DNA from: Siderastrea siderea
Taxonomy: Eukaryota; Cnidaria; Anthozoa; Scleractinia; Rhizangiidae
NCBI GenBank assembly: GCA_964030785.1
Contig: OZ034975.1
Location: 13,960,142-14,024,141 of the forward strand
Length of the DNA: 64,000 bases
Reading direction: 5' to 3'
Position 1 is the stretch's first letter; each line of letters begins with the position of its first letter. The notes beneath the pieces are model-generated. The model made no database searches. It saw only the letters and a program-made list of their open reading frames with translations, and was not told the origin of the DNA. The position numbers were made by a program, and so were the translations under genes. Of this stretch, positions 14,001 through 28,300 are shown one piece after another.

Positions 14001-17000
14001 ATTTACAAGTATAGCGCATGTCTATCTCGCACGTGACTTTTCTCTGCCTTTAATTTGGTATGCAAAAATATTTGGTCTGCTCGACAGTAACAAATCACCA
14101 TCACAAATCACAAATCAACCTCGTCCAATAATTACTTAATGATTCTTTTGGTCGCAAAAAATATTCACCATTGAATATATTCTCATTATTGGAGGTTCCC
14201 ATGATTGTCACTTGCCTGAGATTTGGCTGAATTTCCCGACGCACGCGCTGCTCCAACTTTTAACATATTGTTCAGACACGAACCCAGGTTTACTGCTGAC
14301 TTTGTAATCAGTGGTACGTCAGTCGTATTCCTTACTTGGGCCTTAGAAAGCAACAGTGACGTCATAGAGTCGACTGCAGAAAGCGAATCATCCTTGTTGT
14401 GATAAAGACAAAAGAAGTCGTTATTATGTACTTAAAGTAACCTGATAAATTGCACTTTAAAATGCTTAAGGCATTTAACGGAAATTTTACAATTAAACAC
14501 GAACTAGATCTGAAAACAGGAACATTTACGGCCAATTTCACTGCAAGATTCGCCGACTATGACTTGCCCACATTGAATCACCTATAATGACAAAGCGGTG
14601 AGGGCCTTCTTCTTCTTCTTCTTCTTCTCCTTCTTCTTCTTCTTCTTTTTTTTTGTATTGCTTGTTTGTTTTTTTTGAAAAGCTTCCCGCCAATCCGAGC
14701 ATTCTACATCTACTGATGGATCTGATGGATTAAGGATACCTTAATCTCTACAAAAAGTGAAAAATATATGCAGACTTGTGGAAAGGCGGGTAGAGTCTTC
14801 CCACACGTACTTTGATCTTTGATTTTTATTAATTCAATTTTTATTTCTTGTCACATTCAAGCAAAAATCACAACCTTATGGCTACTCCAAAATGTGCCTA
14901 GGAAAACATTGTTGTGACATATCATTGATGAAGTAATTCGATGTTTCCATAGCAACCATACTTGAACGGGAACTTTCTTGAACGGGATTTCTTCTTCTGG
15001 ATGCAGTCAACCTTTTAAGGATGCAGTCAACCTTTCAACCGTTTAGATTTACTTAAAAGTAAATCTAACAGTACTCACCAGACACTTATCAGACACTGTG
15101 CTTGGGTTTTGAGTGGCAGAACCAACTACAGACGAAGTTTGTAAAAGGTCGGGGAGGTTTTCCACTTGAACTGATGTAATTTTCTTCACTACGATTTCAT
15201 AAAGCTGTTTAAAAGTAAAATTCAAAATTTGTTAAAACTGAGGAACTAGGTGCAATTGTACTGATCGAAAATGCTACTTTTTGAACTTTATAAGACAAAA
15301 ATATGTTTTTGTTTGTTGGAAATATTCGCGTTTTTCTAGAAAGAAAAGGTCTTCAAACAGTGCTTGTATTTCTCAATTATCTATTTTGGTTGCCCTTACA
15401 CTAGAAGCGTTGTAGAATTTAACCATTCCTTATTTAAGGTACCAAAAATTAAAGAAATTTAACACTTACTTGCCAAATATTGGATTTACAAAGTGAAGCC
15501 TCCGCGCTAATAAATAACCAGGGGCCACCTTAGTTATGTCAAATGCATGGTTACCCAAGTTTTTCCTTTATAATTACAATAACCCTTGCTAAGATCTGCT
15601 TTCCCCAAAAACCTTTGCAAAAATACCTATGTATTAGGAGGCACCTTCCTTGACTTTTAACCCTCTTAAGTCTTAATATTTTTCAGTTTTCCTTAAAACT
15701 CACCAACCCCCTATTTCCTTGTCTAGTTTACATTTTAAACATGGCGCAAAAATTCTGAACAAATTAGGGGAACTCTTAGAAAGCTTAAAGGGGTATAGTC
15801 AAGAGGATTTTGCAGATTTTTGGTCAAAACTGTGCTTAAATTATCGGTAGCTAACTTTATCCAACATATTAACTTACTTTCATTAAGAGAAAACAAACCA
15901 TGGCCATTTAATATCGATTTAATGTCAACACGCGGAAAGAATTTGAAAAGTTTAGCCTAATTTTTTCAAGTTGCAATCCATTTTCATCCGTGCCATTCGT
16001 AGCAACAGACGACAGAAAATAGTTTCAGTGAAGTAATATAGTCTTTGGTAACAAAACAAGACCATTATTTGTGGGCATTCATTGATGTGAGGACATATTT
16101 TTGACTTTTAAAGTGAACTAAAATAGCGTTACTATGCCCCTTTATAATTGACGATGAAAACGTATAATTCAACGAAATCCCCCTGAGCAAACAGGTGGTA
16201 ACTTTTGTATTAAAAAAAAAAGTTAAATCAACAACACTTAAGAAAACATACTACTGCACCATTCACTACACAACTACACTGACTGGCGTCTAATTTGTCT
16301 GAACGACATTGCTTCTTGATAAAACAAATAGGTCACGAGAATAAAGAAAATGACCACCAAAGGTAAAATGTCTTGATGTTTAAATGAATTCTTCCAACCA
16401 GTACCTTAGGAGATATAGGGAAAACAACAAGAAGGACATGCATGTTGATACTGATGCAGAAGGGATAAAGAGTCGTTTACAATGGCGATTTTATTGTGAT
16501 TCAGTGATTCTGGCAGGGTTTTCAAACCCCCTGTGTGAAAAGGTGGCTTGGTCATTCAGCTGTTACATAGACATCGCATGCCTGTATTCTGCTTCGCCAA
16601 TAATTTATATAGTTACGTACGTGATTTTCACCTGCATGTAAAATTGTAGGATTGAGTGCGAGTATGATTTTTCCAATTCCTGGTTGCAGGCATGTAATCA
16701 CACCAATGTAGTTCCTAGAACCTCTTCGGGCTAGGAACGTTCTCGTATTGTTGTCAAATTGCTATTGCCTATAAGCGGCCCTTTACCGAGCAGGAATACT
16801 GAATTTCCTGGTTTAACCTTAACTAAAGAACATGTCCATTACTCCATTTCCTCTGAAAATTTTCCATACACGTTAGGAGATAAATCTAAATGAAATAATT
16901 ATTAATAGCCAAGCTAGTTTTTACCTTTGTTTTCTCGCTTTGATCGACCTTAGGATCTTGAGAAATTTCTTGTAAGGCCGTATTTGCTATTTCCGCTGCT

Positions 17001-20000
17001 TTGCTCAGGTCACCAATATCAATTGCTTTATTCAGTGGACTGTTTTCACCTAAAAGTAACCTGGCAGTTGCATTGGAGCTACCATTCGTGACTTGCATCA
17101 CCTTTGAAGGCAACAAAAATTAAGTTGATAAATAAAGAGAGATGGTGAATTTTAAGCTCGGAGAAGAAATAAGAAAAGATGGAATAATCAACATGTCGCG
17201 AGCGTGAGACAAAGAAAAAATCTGAGTCCCCGACGGGAATCGAACCCATGACCTTCCGTACACCGGTCGGACGCTCTAACCACTGACCTACTGGGAGACT
17301 CGCGGCGAGCATAGGTCATATTTACTGAGTTCGTGGAGACACGCCTCCTGCATACTGCTAGGATCAGCAATGTCGAAGTGCCCTATAGGTGATAAATAAA
17401 GAAAGGTGGTGAATTTTAAGCTCGGAGAAGAAAGAAGAAAAGATGGAATAATCGACATGTTGATTACTAGCAGTATGCAGGACGCGTGTCACCACGAACT
17501 CAGTGAATATGAAGTATGCTCGCCGCAAGTCTCCCAGTAGCTCAGTGGTTAGAGCGTCCGATCGCGACGGGTGTACGGAAGGTCATGGGTTCGATTCCCG
17601 TCTAGGACTCAGATTTTTTCTTTGTCCCACGCTCGCGACATGTTGATTATTCCATCTTTCCCAAAAATAAAGTTGTCAAAAGGAAATGGGAACATATCTG
17701 GTTCACTTCCCTCCAGAAATTAAACTGAACGAAGCAAATAATGCTGGAGCTTTGAAATGCAGTTTTTGTTATTTTTGAACCAAAAACACAGAAAATGTGT
17801 GGAATCTGATGAGGCAGTATGGCCAAGTGGTTTAGGCCACTGGATTTCAACTCGGTCGCCCCGCGGATTTCAAATCCCACTCTGGCCATTAGCTGGAGCT
17901 GTTTCTCAGTAGTCCAGAGTTCAACTCCTCGGCTGTGTTTGCAGAAAGTCAAGTGGTCTTCTTCCTCCGGCCAATTGGTTTTCTTATGTGTTATTTTCAG
18001 TTTGTTATTTCTTTCCAATAATTCGTTTTCATACACACGGCCCCACAAGCCTTTGGCTTTAAACACATACCGTGAATAACCAAAGGTTATTTACATCTTA
18101 CTTTTTTTACTTTTAAAACTTCCTCGACTGTTGTGTGTGGGAGTGATCGTAATCTTTGTTTATAACCCAGCAGAAGACTCGAATCTTTGTGAATTTTTCT
18201 GAAAAATATCTGGCAACAGGTTCTTATGACCCGTCATTGTTCACGAAATTTTTCGCTCCCATGTGACCATATTTTGGGAACTTTTCGTTGGAAAATTGAA
18301 ACAAAAACTTACGCAGTGGAGTACTGAATTTATTGAGGGAGGCGTGCATAGTACGCTCCACTCTACCCTGCGAGGAGGATCACTTTGCTAGAATTTTGTG
18401 CGTGCGACACGGTTGGGGGTGCCACCATTTTCCAGTTAGCCGGAGAAGGACTGTGGCGGGAAAATGAAAGATGAACTTTCTTCGATGACTCTAAAGTTTT
18501 CACGCCTTCTTCGCTTGAACGAGGAAAAATATCATTGGTTGGTTGAAAGGAGCGAAAAATGGCAGTTATATTAACAGGAGCGATCCCTTTGTTTTGTCAG
18601 ACATAAACACGAAGTTTGAATCAGTGCTGAGTTGAGTACTTGTTAAGTTCGGACTTTTTAACAGGGTTTTAGTCGGTTTCATGTTTCAATTCAACTTATA
18701 TTGTACCAGGAAACTGTTGGCAAACGTGTAGATAAATCGCACCTTCCTGGCCATATTTTTATTTTTAATTTTAAACGTGTGTTTGTCATAATACCTTGTA
18801 CCCAGCGTTTCTTAACACAATATTGCCGAAGCACGGTCACTGGGAAAAACTTTTCTGGGAATAACTTCTGCAAAGACGTTTCAACTAGTGTTTTCTTTCG
18901 TAGACCCGGTGATGGAAAAAGACTTCAACAGCATTTAAACATTAAAGGTTGAAATAGATTTACGCTGCAATGTGTTGGGCCAATTCTCCATCCTATACTT
19001 TGAAGAACAACCACATATCATGATGAAGCAAAAAACATAGTAAATGTTAAGCTCGAAAACAGTAAGAAGAGGAAATATTCAATTTGTCACGAGAGAAGGA
19101 CAAAGTCCCCAGCAGGACTCGAACCGATTACCCGTACAGTCCGGCCGAACGCTTTAACCACTGAGCCACCAGCCGACTCGTGGTGAGTAAGGAAATATTT
19201 TATAAGTTCATTGTGACACTCGCCCTGCATACGGCGGATCGCGATGTTGAAGGCGTGTCGGGATCATCGGGATCGCATTATGTTGAGAGCGCCCTTTATG
19301 AAAACAGCGGGCTAAACGGCAGCGTGCGTACGCAGCTAAGATAGCCTGCTAAAACCTGTAAAGACGCCCAGGCGAAATTGGTATAAAACAACCCCCAAAA
19401 CAATTCCCGTGCTTTCGGGAGTCGACCTGTCCATCACTGCAAACTAGTCGTACAGTATGTGGTCCTTGAACCGTGAGCAAAAATTATAATCTTGCATGAA
19501 TATGTTACCTGAATCAAAACGTCGCGAGCTGAAATTTTCCGCGAGAAACATAAAAGCTGAAGATAGCTTTTATGTTTCAAGCGATAATTTTTAAGTGGCA
19601 AGTTCCAAACTGAAATATTTTTCTTGTAATTCGAAAAAAGGTGACCGTGCTCGCGGGCCCTTGGTCTGCGAATGTGGTCATTGGTCCGCTAATCATGAAA
19701 ACAGCACGAAAAGTACCTGTAAATCTCAATAATTTCCGTAAAAGAAATAAAATCTTAACAACATTTTATTTATTCTTTCTTATCCTTCATATGTTTAAGC
19801 TACAGTCTTGTTGGAAGTCGTTGTGAGTATAAAATAATATGTTTTACTTTTCAGAGAACATCAACAGTCTCCCACACAAGCCCCAAGCGCAGTCGAAAAT
19901 TATTACAAGACTACAAGGGTATATGTATTCCAGGTAAACAAGAGAAGTTAACCCCGTTAATAAACAAGTATATTTAAGAAGATTTTGAAAATATTCAGCA

Positions 20001-22308
20001 AAAACAAAGGCCGTTTCCATTTATCTAAGTTATATACTTTGCAAAATGTCAGTTCTATAGGAGATAGGTCGCGGACCAAGGAGCCGTATGCGAAAATTGT
20101 TGGTATTTTTCAAGTGTGGAAAAAACAAAAGTTTCAAACTCTGCAGCAAATTCGTTCACAACCGCAGAAATAAGTTTATCTGTAAACTTGCTTTTCAAAA
20201 AAAAACACACACACACGTCCTCCCGTTGCGTTTTATTTAGATGCAAAAGCAAAGTAAACACTTCAAGAAAGACAAATTGACCTACGTGTCAACAAACTTG
20301 AATTCCGCTCCTTCACCAACAGCAGGAAAACCAAAACGTCGTCATATGGAAGAAGACTAATCAATAAATCATCGGAAACATTCGTTTTTCTTTTGTCGTA
20401 TGATGATATACATGTAAAATTACTCAATTCTGATTGGCTAAAAAAGGAGTACAGTTTTCTTGTAACACGAGTGCAAATTTGTAACAAGAGTGCAATAACA
20501 AATGAGTTCTGATTGACTAAGAAAACAAACTAAACCAACGAAAGCCAATCAGATTAGAGCTGTTTCTATAGCAACACATTGGCGGAAAATTTGAGATAAG
20601 ACGCGGAGAAAAAATGGCCGGGGTTTTCAGCAAACAACGATTTGCTTTTGCAAGAGAAACAACAATAGAAGAGCTAAAAAAATATTCCAAAAATCTGAAC
20701 ATAGTCATACCACCTCTTTCTGGCTGAATGTGTGGAAAATTTAGCGTAAAGAGAAAAATACCGTCAACAGAATCAAGGAAAACGAGCCAGAGAAACTAAA
20801 TACTAAACTACTCGAAGGATTCCACGATGAAGTAAAAATAAAAAATAAAAATGGTGACGACTACGAGCCAGACAGCTTAAGAGTGATGATAGCTGCACTC
20901 GACAGGCATTTAAATGAACAAGGATACAAGTTTTCCATCAGAGAGACAGAGAGTTCCACTCTTCCAAGCAAGTTTTAGAGGTAAAAGCGAGGCAACGTTT
21001 CCAATCGGGTATGGGCAAACGTCCAGATAAAGCTCGAAGTTCAACTGAAAAAGAAGAAGACCTGCTGTGGAAGGCAGAAAAAATTGGTTTCAAAACTCCA
21101 GACGCACTAGTCTCTTCTATGTGGTGGCTTTTAACGCAGTTCTTCGTTCTTAACGGCCCTCAGGAATATCATGGAATGAAAATGGAAGATTCTCAACTCT
21201 GCAAAAATGACAAAGGCGTGGGCAGAAGGTCCAACAAAGACGAGACAGGGCGAAATGCAGGGCAAGAACAGAGATTTCCAGCCACGGATGTTCGCAGTTG
21301 GTGGAGAAAGGTGTCTGGTTGCTCTCTTCAAGCAGTTTGTCGAGCGAAGACCAGTTAATACGCAATGGCCTGGTCCTTTCTACCTGAGTATCAAACGGAA
21401 CCGAAAAGCGAATGACAGCGTCTGATTCAAAAGTCAACCAAGGGGCGAAAATGCCATAAGCAACATGATGACAACAACTGTGGCGGGTACTAGCCTTGAA
21501 GAACGTGAGAAACAGTTCACGAATCACAGTGCAAGAAAAAACAAGCAGTCATCAAGCTCTGCAAGCTGAAGAAAGCAAACGTGGAACGCTCAGGTATCGT
21601 CAAAGTCACAGGCCACAGAATCGTACAGTCCCTCGACGATTATGATGAAACCGACGTAAAAGAGCAACGGCGGCTCTCTCTTGCAATATCCAAATGAAAT
21701 AATGAAAACCCCTGTCCTGAGAAGAAGCGAATAGCAGTTTTCGACGTCACAACTGTGGCTCCACTCGCTCCGGTAACGATGAATGTGCCTTTACCACAGA
21801 CAGCAGACAGCTAGCCCATCGACAGCAGCTTCAAAGGAAAACCAATTCCCGCCTTCGTTTTCGGGCTTCAAATTTCAGATTTCTCCATGAATCCCACCAT
21901 GATGAGGTCTCAGGAACAGACCATGATGAACACGTTCAACAACTGTCAAGTTTCTTTCATCTTTGGTCGCTCGAAGCGTGCACCTGAGTCCAAACGGCAC
22001 TCTAGTTCTCGTAAACGCCGAGCTTTCATAATCGAGGATGATTCCGATTGAACATTTACTTTTGCTGATTATTGTAAGCCAGGTTTTCTTTGAAAGATGT
22101 TTGAATGGTTTAAAATCAATCCTTACACATTTCCAAAACACAGTTGAATGATTTTGAGTGTTTTGTTCTTAAGAAATTTTGAGTTTGACAAACGTTGTAA
22201 TCTGCTTCAGTCAATCAGTTGAATGAACTTCATATAAAAGCGCACGCCGTCAAAATTTCACTTGTTTTGATATTGTCTTTTTCATGCACATTGTTAATAA
22301 GTAACCAC

Positions 22309-22344
<36 letters not shown>

Positions 22345-25300
22345 TCGTAAATTTTTCAAAGACCACAATTTTGTTAGTCTTCGAAAAATTTACTCGTGCT
22401 AATTTATTCCAAATTGCACTCGAAACCATGTGATTACCTATACTTCTGTCTAACGAGCAAATATGACATCATGTTCGGAAAAGTCGCGGGCCAAGGACCA
22501 CATACTGTACTCGGAGAGCATGCTCAGTTGAGCGACCAAGAGCCCTCAAGGAGCCCATAACACGGAGTGTTCGATTGACTGTTTGTCACAAGTTTTTTCT
22601 TGCGATTTTAGCTTCAGATTCTCGTCATTTTCCCTTGAAAAACTTCGGGTGACCTTAGGTTATCCTCAGAATCGTCCGCCGGTTCATCTTCGGAAATCCT
22701 CAGAAGTGTTTCGAAAGTGTTCGGTAGCCTTCTGAAATCTTCGAAAACGTTTAGGCCATCTTCGGAATTAAGACTTTGAAAGAGTTCGGGTGATCTAAAA
22801 TAAGCTAACTTATGGAAGCAGTGTGAAGTTGTACGCTCCTGTTTATGGGCTCCTGATTGAGTCTTGTCAGTTCAACTAGCAGTAAAGCGAAGCACTTACA
22901 AGCCGACAGGTGAAACCTGACTGATAAGCGCCTAACCCTGTGAGTAGGCAGATGATAGCTTCCAACTTACCTTCACAGTTAAATTCATGACTGAGGCAGA
23001 AGCACCGTTCTTATCCGTCACAGAAGCACTGAAATTCAACACTCCATAAGGCAACTTAACAGTAACTGAATTGTTTAAGCCATGATAAATGACGCCGTTC
23101 AAACCGTTAGAAAGTTGATATTGAAACAGGTACGACAGGGGTTGGCTGTCACTCTTCCAGCCGCTACAACTAAGGATGAAGTTAGTCCCCAACGAAATTC
23201 CCAATGTTGGGTCTATGGTGCATACTCCTCCTGAAGGAGGCGATGAGGTGGAGAAATTATAAGCACTCATTCCCGAAAGGCCATCTGCAAATGTAAACAA
23301 TACTTCCAGGAGGTAGCTTCTACCACCAAGAAATGAATTTTCCCTTATGACAATTGCACTTGAATTAAGTGGAGTGCTGGCCATATATTTTAGATCGCTT
23401 CTTCTTCGCCAAACCATGCTGCTGTCAAGGGGAGATTTATCTTCTTCGTAGAGTACCCAGTCATAAGAGGTGATGTCGAAGCACTGGCAACCTTCGCAGG
23501 CTGTCTCGATGCTCAATTTAACTGAAGGAATTACTGTTGACCCACAGTTTATACGGCATCTAAAACCAACAAAAGTGAAACTGTAAGTTGCTTCTATTGA
23601 TGGCAACTGTTTTCACAAAGTATGTTGCTTTATGGAATAGAAATTCCTGAGAGGTGGGATGTATTTGACTGTATCTTTTTCTTATTTTAATCTTTTTGTT
23701 TGGATTGTTTACCAGAGTGAAACGACTGGAGTCGCTGTTGATATTTTTTCTTTCTCCTCTTTTTTCTTTTCCTATTGACATAAACGAGTTTAGAAAAGGC
23801 ATCACAGGACGTTCTAAGATACAGCACGGTTTAGGTTGTAAAAAAATAGTTCAAAGCCATCGATTGTTGGCGAGTAGAAATTAAATTTAAAATATCATTG
23901 CAGTAAATAAGTAAACGAGATGGAGGCATATGATTATTTTGTGCTGCGCCGGCAAGAAAGTTGTGCTGAAGTGCCTTTTTAACTACTGTTTTGTAGGTTT
24001 GTTGCAAATTGTCAGAGGAATATTGTTCTAAAAGGATCTCCCATTGACGGTTGGGCAAAATTTCCTCAAATTCGTTCGGAAAGATTTCCTGACTACTTGA
24101 CCCACAGATGTGCTACGAGTATTACAGATATTAATATCAAAGAGAAACTAGAGAACTTATCATTGTTTATGTAATCGTGTTTTAAGACCTGGTCGAAAAA
24201 CGTTTAATAACATCATAAAATTTCAGTATTTCAGTAATTGTAACTTTACCTAATTAGGAGTGATGGGTTCCATCAAAGGAGCATCGTTAATTATCTGAAC
24301 AGCCTTACTTTGTAGATTAACCCTCGGTCGTACAAGTTAGAGTCATGACCCGTTATCGTGCGTGGTGCAAGGAGGAGGATGGGGTGATGGAGCCCTTGCC
24401 TGGATTTTTGCTGTGTTCCATTATTTCGGAAAGTTTTAACCTTTGATGGAAAGCCCATGAGGTGCTCTACAAGATGAGCTACATATTATGGATTTCAGCG
24501 CCGCTGGGGGACTGCCACTTCATCCAAATTGGCTTTTACTAGCCCACGTGGCAGGCTCGGATCGAAAGGGGAGAGAAAGGGGAGAAATTATTCCCGAGCG
24601 CGGTGCCAATAATCTCCGCGCCAGTCACGCAGGCTAGGATTTACCCAAAATTAGACATTATCAAAAAACGGTGGAAATTGAAAATTTTTTATGCTTGGCG
24701 TGTAAAATATGACTTATGACTGCGCTGCTTTTACCCAAAAATGGCTCGACCATCTCCTACTTACGTCACATTTCGTAACCATAGCAACCGCCTCTCGCCA
24801 AACTTACGTCAAAATGTGTCTAAGGGATATATGTACAGCTACTGAAAACGGCAGGTGTTGATAAAAAAATCCTCTTGGAAAAATTAAAGAAAAACCTTCA
24901 GGGGGCATCTAGCCCCCCCCCCCCCCCAAACCCTTTTTGGTCACCTAATTGTTTTCCTAACGTGAACAACCATAAATAAGGCAAGGAGAAATAAGGGAAT
25001 AAGATATACTAACAACATATTGAATTCTCAAGCAACTCTTACTCAACGATCACTTTCAATTAACTCCAGGGTAGGGAGGGGGGGAGGGTCTTTGTAATTT
25101 TTTAAATAGGGATTTGCCGCCCGGAGTCTGAGACCCTTACGCTAGACCAGACCATGCTGTGCTGCATTGTCCAACCCTATCGTAGGCTAAAAAGGTAAAT
25201 CCCTACCCTATCCCACACTCACTGTCAATCCCTATTCTAGACAATGAGTTACCTACAACTTACCAATACATGATACCCCATTCTATACTAAAACTCTCTG

Positions 25301-28300
25301 ATAGCTATACTCTATCCCAGACTAAACTGCTTGCATGAAAACCATACCCTTCACAGTGGCACGTACCCAGGTATGGGCTATATACACACCAGGACACTTA
25401 ATGCTATCAAACAGCTGTAAGTACTTGCGTGTTAATGTTAAGGGTCAGCCTTTCAAATTACAATTCGAGGCTAAAAATTTAGTTATTTGGTTTTACTTAG
25501 ATTTAAGGATAAGCTGTTATCAGTCATAACCAGTCAACTGGTAAGTGTAAATTTATTCAGTCAGAATTCTATCAATATCGCTCCTTGAAATCTATACGTA
25601 ACCTATGGCATATATAATACCAGTGAATGACACATATTCAACACAGTTTCAAAGGTGCAGTAAAAATATCGAGAATATTCTTTTAATTCTCTTGGCTCAT
25701 GAAAGTCATCACTTTTATTGCAGCATGTATGTGTTATTTCTTTTGTCATGATGCAAGTTTCAAAGATGAAGGAGTTCAAGGAAAACACTGATTATTTTTT
25801 GTAAGGTTACCTGACCAGTGATATCATCACTTTTGATTAACAGGTTTTGTTTACCGTGTGTGAGTCATTTCATTTCGCGTCATTGTTTATCGCTTTTTCT
25901 GGTGTTATCCTTCATTATATAATATGCTGAATTCTACGCGCATTTTTATTGGTTTGTAGCTATGATATATTAGATTACAGACGCATAGATGACGTCATCA
26001 TTGGCAACGTATGTCTCTTTATTATCTAAAACAAATAGATTTCATGTTGCTGTGTGTCTGTTCAGAAATAGATCACAGGTGACGTCAAAATGTGGTACGG
26101 ACATCAGTGACAAACTCGCCTAGCGGCTCGTGTGCCACTTTTGTTCTGATCTTATACGACATTTTGACGTCATCTGTGATCTATTACTGAACAGGCGCAC
26201 GGCAACATGCGTTTGTGGTCAATCCTTTAAACTACACTTGAGGGCGTTATTACAGTTCATCATTACACTTGTGGTTTCTACCAGTCATTATTCCGAACAA
26301 CAAACCAACAAAGTTCGAAAGGGCGGGAAATGTGACGTAACTTGGCGATATTCCACTTGCACAAATGATATACAAAAACGCTACTCGAGCCACGAATATG
26401 GTGCTCTATGCATTTCACGTGTGTGCTTTAAGTTCTCAGTAAAACCCTCCCCACCGTGAAATAAAGATGGTTATCTTACCGTTGATATACTTTAGGTGGA
26501 TCTCCTCTTACGAGATAAATAGCTTGTATCACGCTTGAAACACGGTTATCCTTTGTCAAGGTCAAATTCACGATGATTGTGTCATCATACTGGGCAAACG
26601 AGCAGTCAATAGTGATCACACGACCAGCAGCAATCCTTAAATCTTGAATGATTGATTTGTTCAATGACGCAAATGAATCTTTTGCAATTAACTGAAGACT
26701 GGCGTTAGTTAGTCCTTTTATCTTTCCGTAATGCCACGTAAAGATCATTCCTCTGTTATCACCACTTTTAGAGTCATAGGAAAGGGAACCGTTCACTGTG
26801 AGCTTTTCTGTGTGTCTTCGGTAAACCACGGCTCCTCCGGAGAGGATTGCTATCAGATTGACTGAAAAAAGAAAGAAAAAGAGAAAGAAAGAAAAGAAAG
26901 AAAGAAATTCAGTAAAGTTAGTAACATTCTTTTTACTTTCCAATTTCTTTATTACCACTCAAATTGAACGCTGTCATCTATCAGTGCATCATCTGTTGCT
27001 GATATGAAACCCTCATAGTTTCTGGCTCATTATCAGTACCCTCACAAGTAACCCAAGCAAGCGTTTCAATAAATTAATCATTTATCATTCATACATTAAA
27101 GCGTTGTGTGAGAAGGTCACGGCGGCCACCTTTCAACGAAAGCAGTAATCGATTACATAGTGCATTGCGATTAATAATTTGAACACTTAGATTCGATCGT
27201 CGATTCCAAACGTTGAACAAAGCAGCATTTCAACGTATATTCAATAAAATAAACAAAACAAATTTACCTCGTGTCTATTCTATGGGCGGATTGGGGGGTT
27301 ATTTCGCTGCCTTGAGCTTCTCTTGCCATCTTTGCAAGTGATATTCTATTCCCTTCGTAAAGAAGCTCGATCAAGAGAGCGAAATAAGTGCTCTTGTTCC
27401 CGAAGTGGGTAGGTCAGCCTCTATTCTTTCTCCGTTTTTTTTAATGAAATTTTTCTCCTTCAAAAATGATAAGCTGAGAAATTACTTGAAACAAATCACC
27501 TCAAATTGTCGCACTTGTCACAATCAAAAAACGAAAAATCTGTTTGAGACGTCTAAAGATTGCAATTAATTTAAACAAAAGTTGGGGGTGGAGGATTGGT
27601 GTATGTCCTGGATAGCTTCTGTACTCCTCCACCACAAGTTACAGGACAGTCGCTCCAGTCATCCCAGTCCGACCAGTAACCATCAACTGCAATAACGATT
27701 TTGCATCAGTTGCATCAACATTGTAAAAGTTACAGCCGGTCAAGGTCTGACACAGGCCATTACGAAATTGACAAAATATCAAAAGAAAATACATTACTTG
27801 GACAAGGGGCTTCATTGCAGGCCCTCGTTTCTCCACTAACCCCAGGACACGGCTTTCCTCCAAATGCCGGTGGGGGATTGGTGCATGTCCTGAATCGCCT
27901 CTGTAGTCCTCCAGCACACGTTACGGGACAATCGCTCCAACCATTCCAGTCCGACCAGTTACCGTCAACTGCAACAACGATTTCGCATCAGTTGCATCAA
28001 CATTTTAAAAGTTACAGCCGGTCAAGGTATGACACAGGCCATTACGAAATTGACAGAATATCAAAAGAAAATACAATACCTGGACAAGGGGCTTCATTGC
28101 AGGGCCTCGTTTCTCCACTAACCCCAGGACACGGTTTTCCTCCAAATGCCGGTGGGGGATTGGTGCATGTCCTGGATCGATTCTGTAGTCCTCCAGCACA
28201 CGTTACGGGACAATCGCTCCAACCATTCCAGTCCGACCAGTTACCGTCGACTGCAACAACGATTTTACATCAGTTGCATCAACATTTTAAAAGTTACAGC

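Larger units (their letters stand above)
17102..22970. other. Intron 28, rich in SINEs and a Crypton relic
   Basis: 5,869 nt. Holds the SINE copies at 17.1-18.1 and 19.1 kb, a decayed recombinase at 20.6-22.1 kb and a hairpin near 22.3 kb. About 18.1-19.1 kb shows nothing recognisable. Confidence 0.75.
23560..26479. other. Intron 27
   Basis: No exon found. Contains a fragment of the TTAA-flanked repeat family (below), a simple 'TACCCTAT.CC'-type degenerate tract at about 25,130-25,400 and a foldback at 26,043-26,209. The 23,831-24,058 open frame is not recognised. Confidence 0.7.

Noticed and set aside
17224..17302. Working tRNA gene
   Set aside because: A- and B-boxes are present, but the anticodon and acceptor arms do not pair properly and the flanks repeat in other copies, so it is a SINE.
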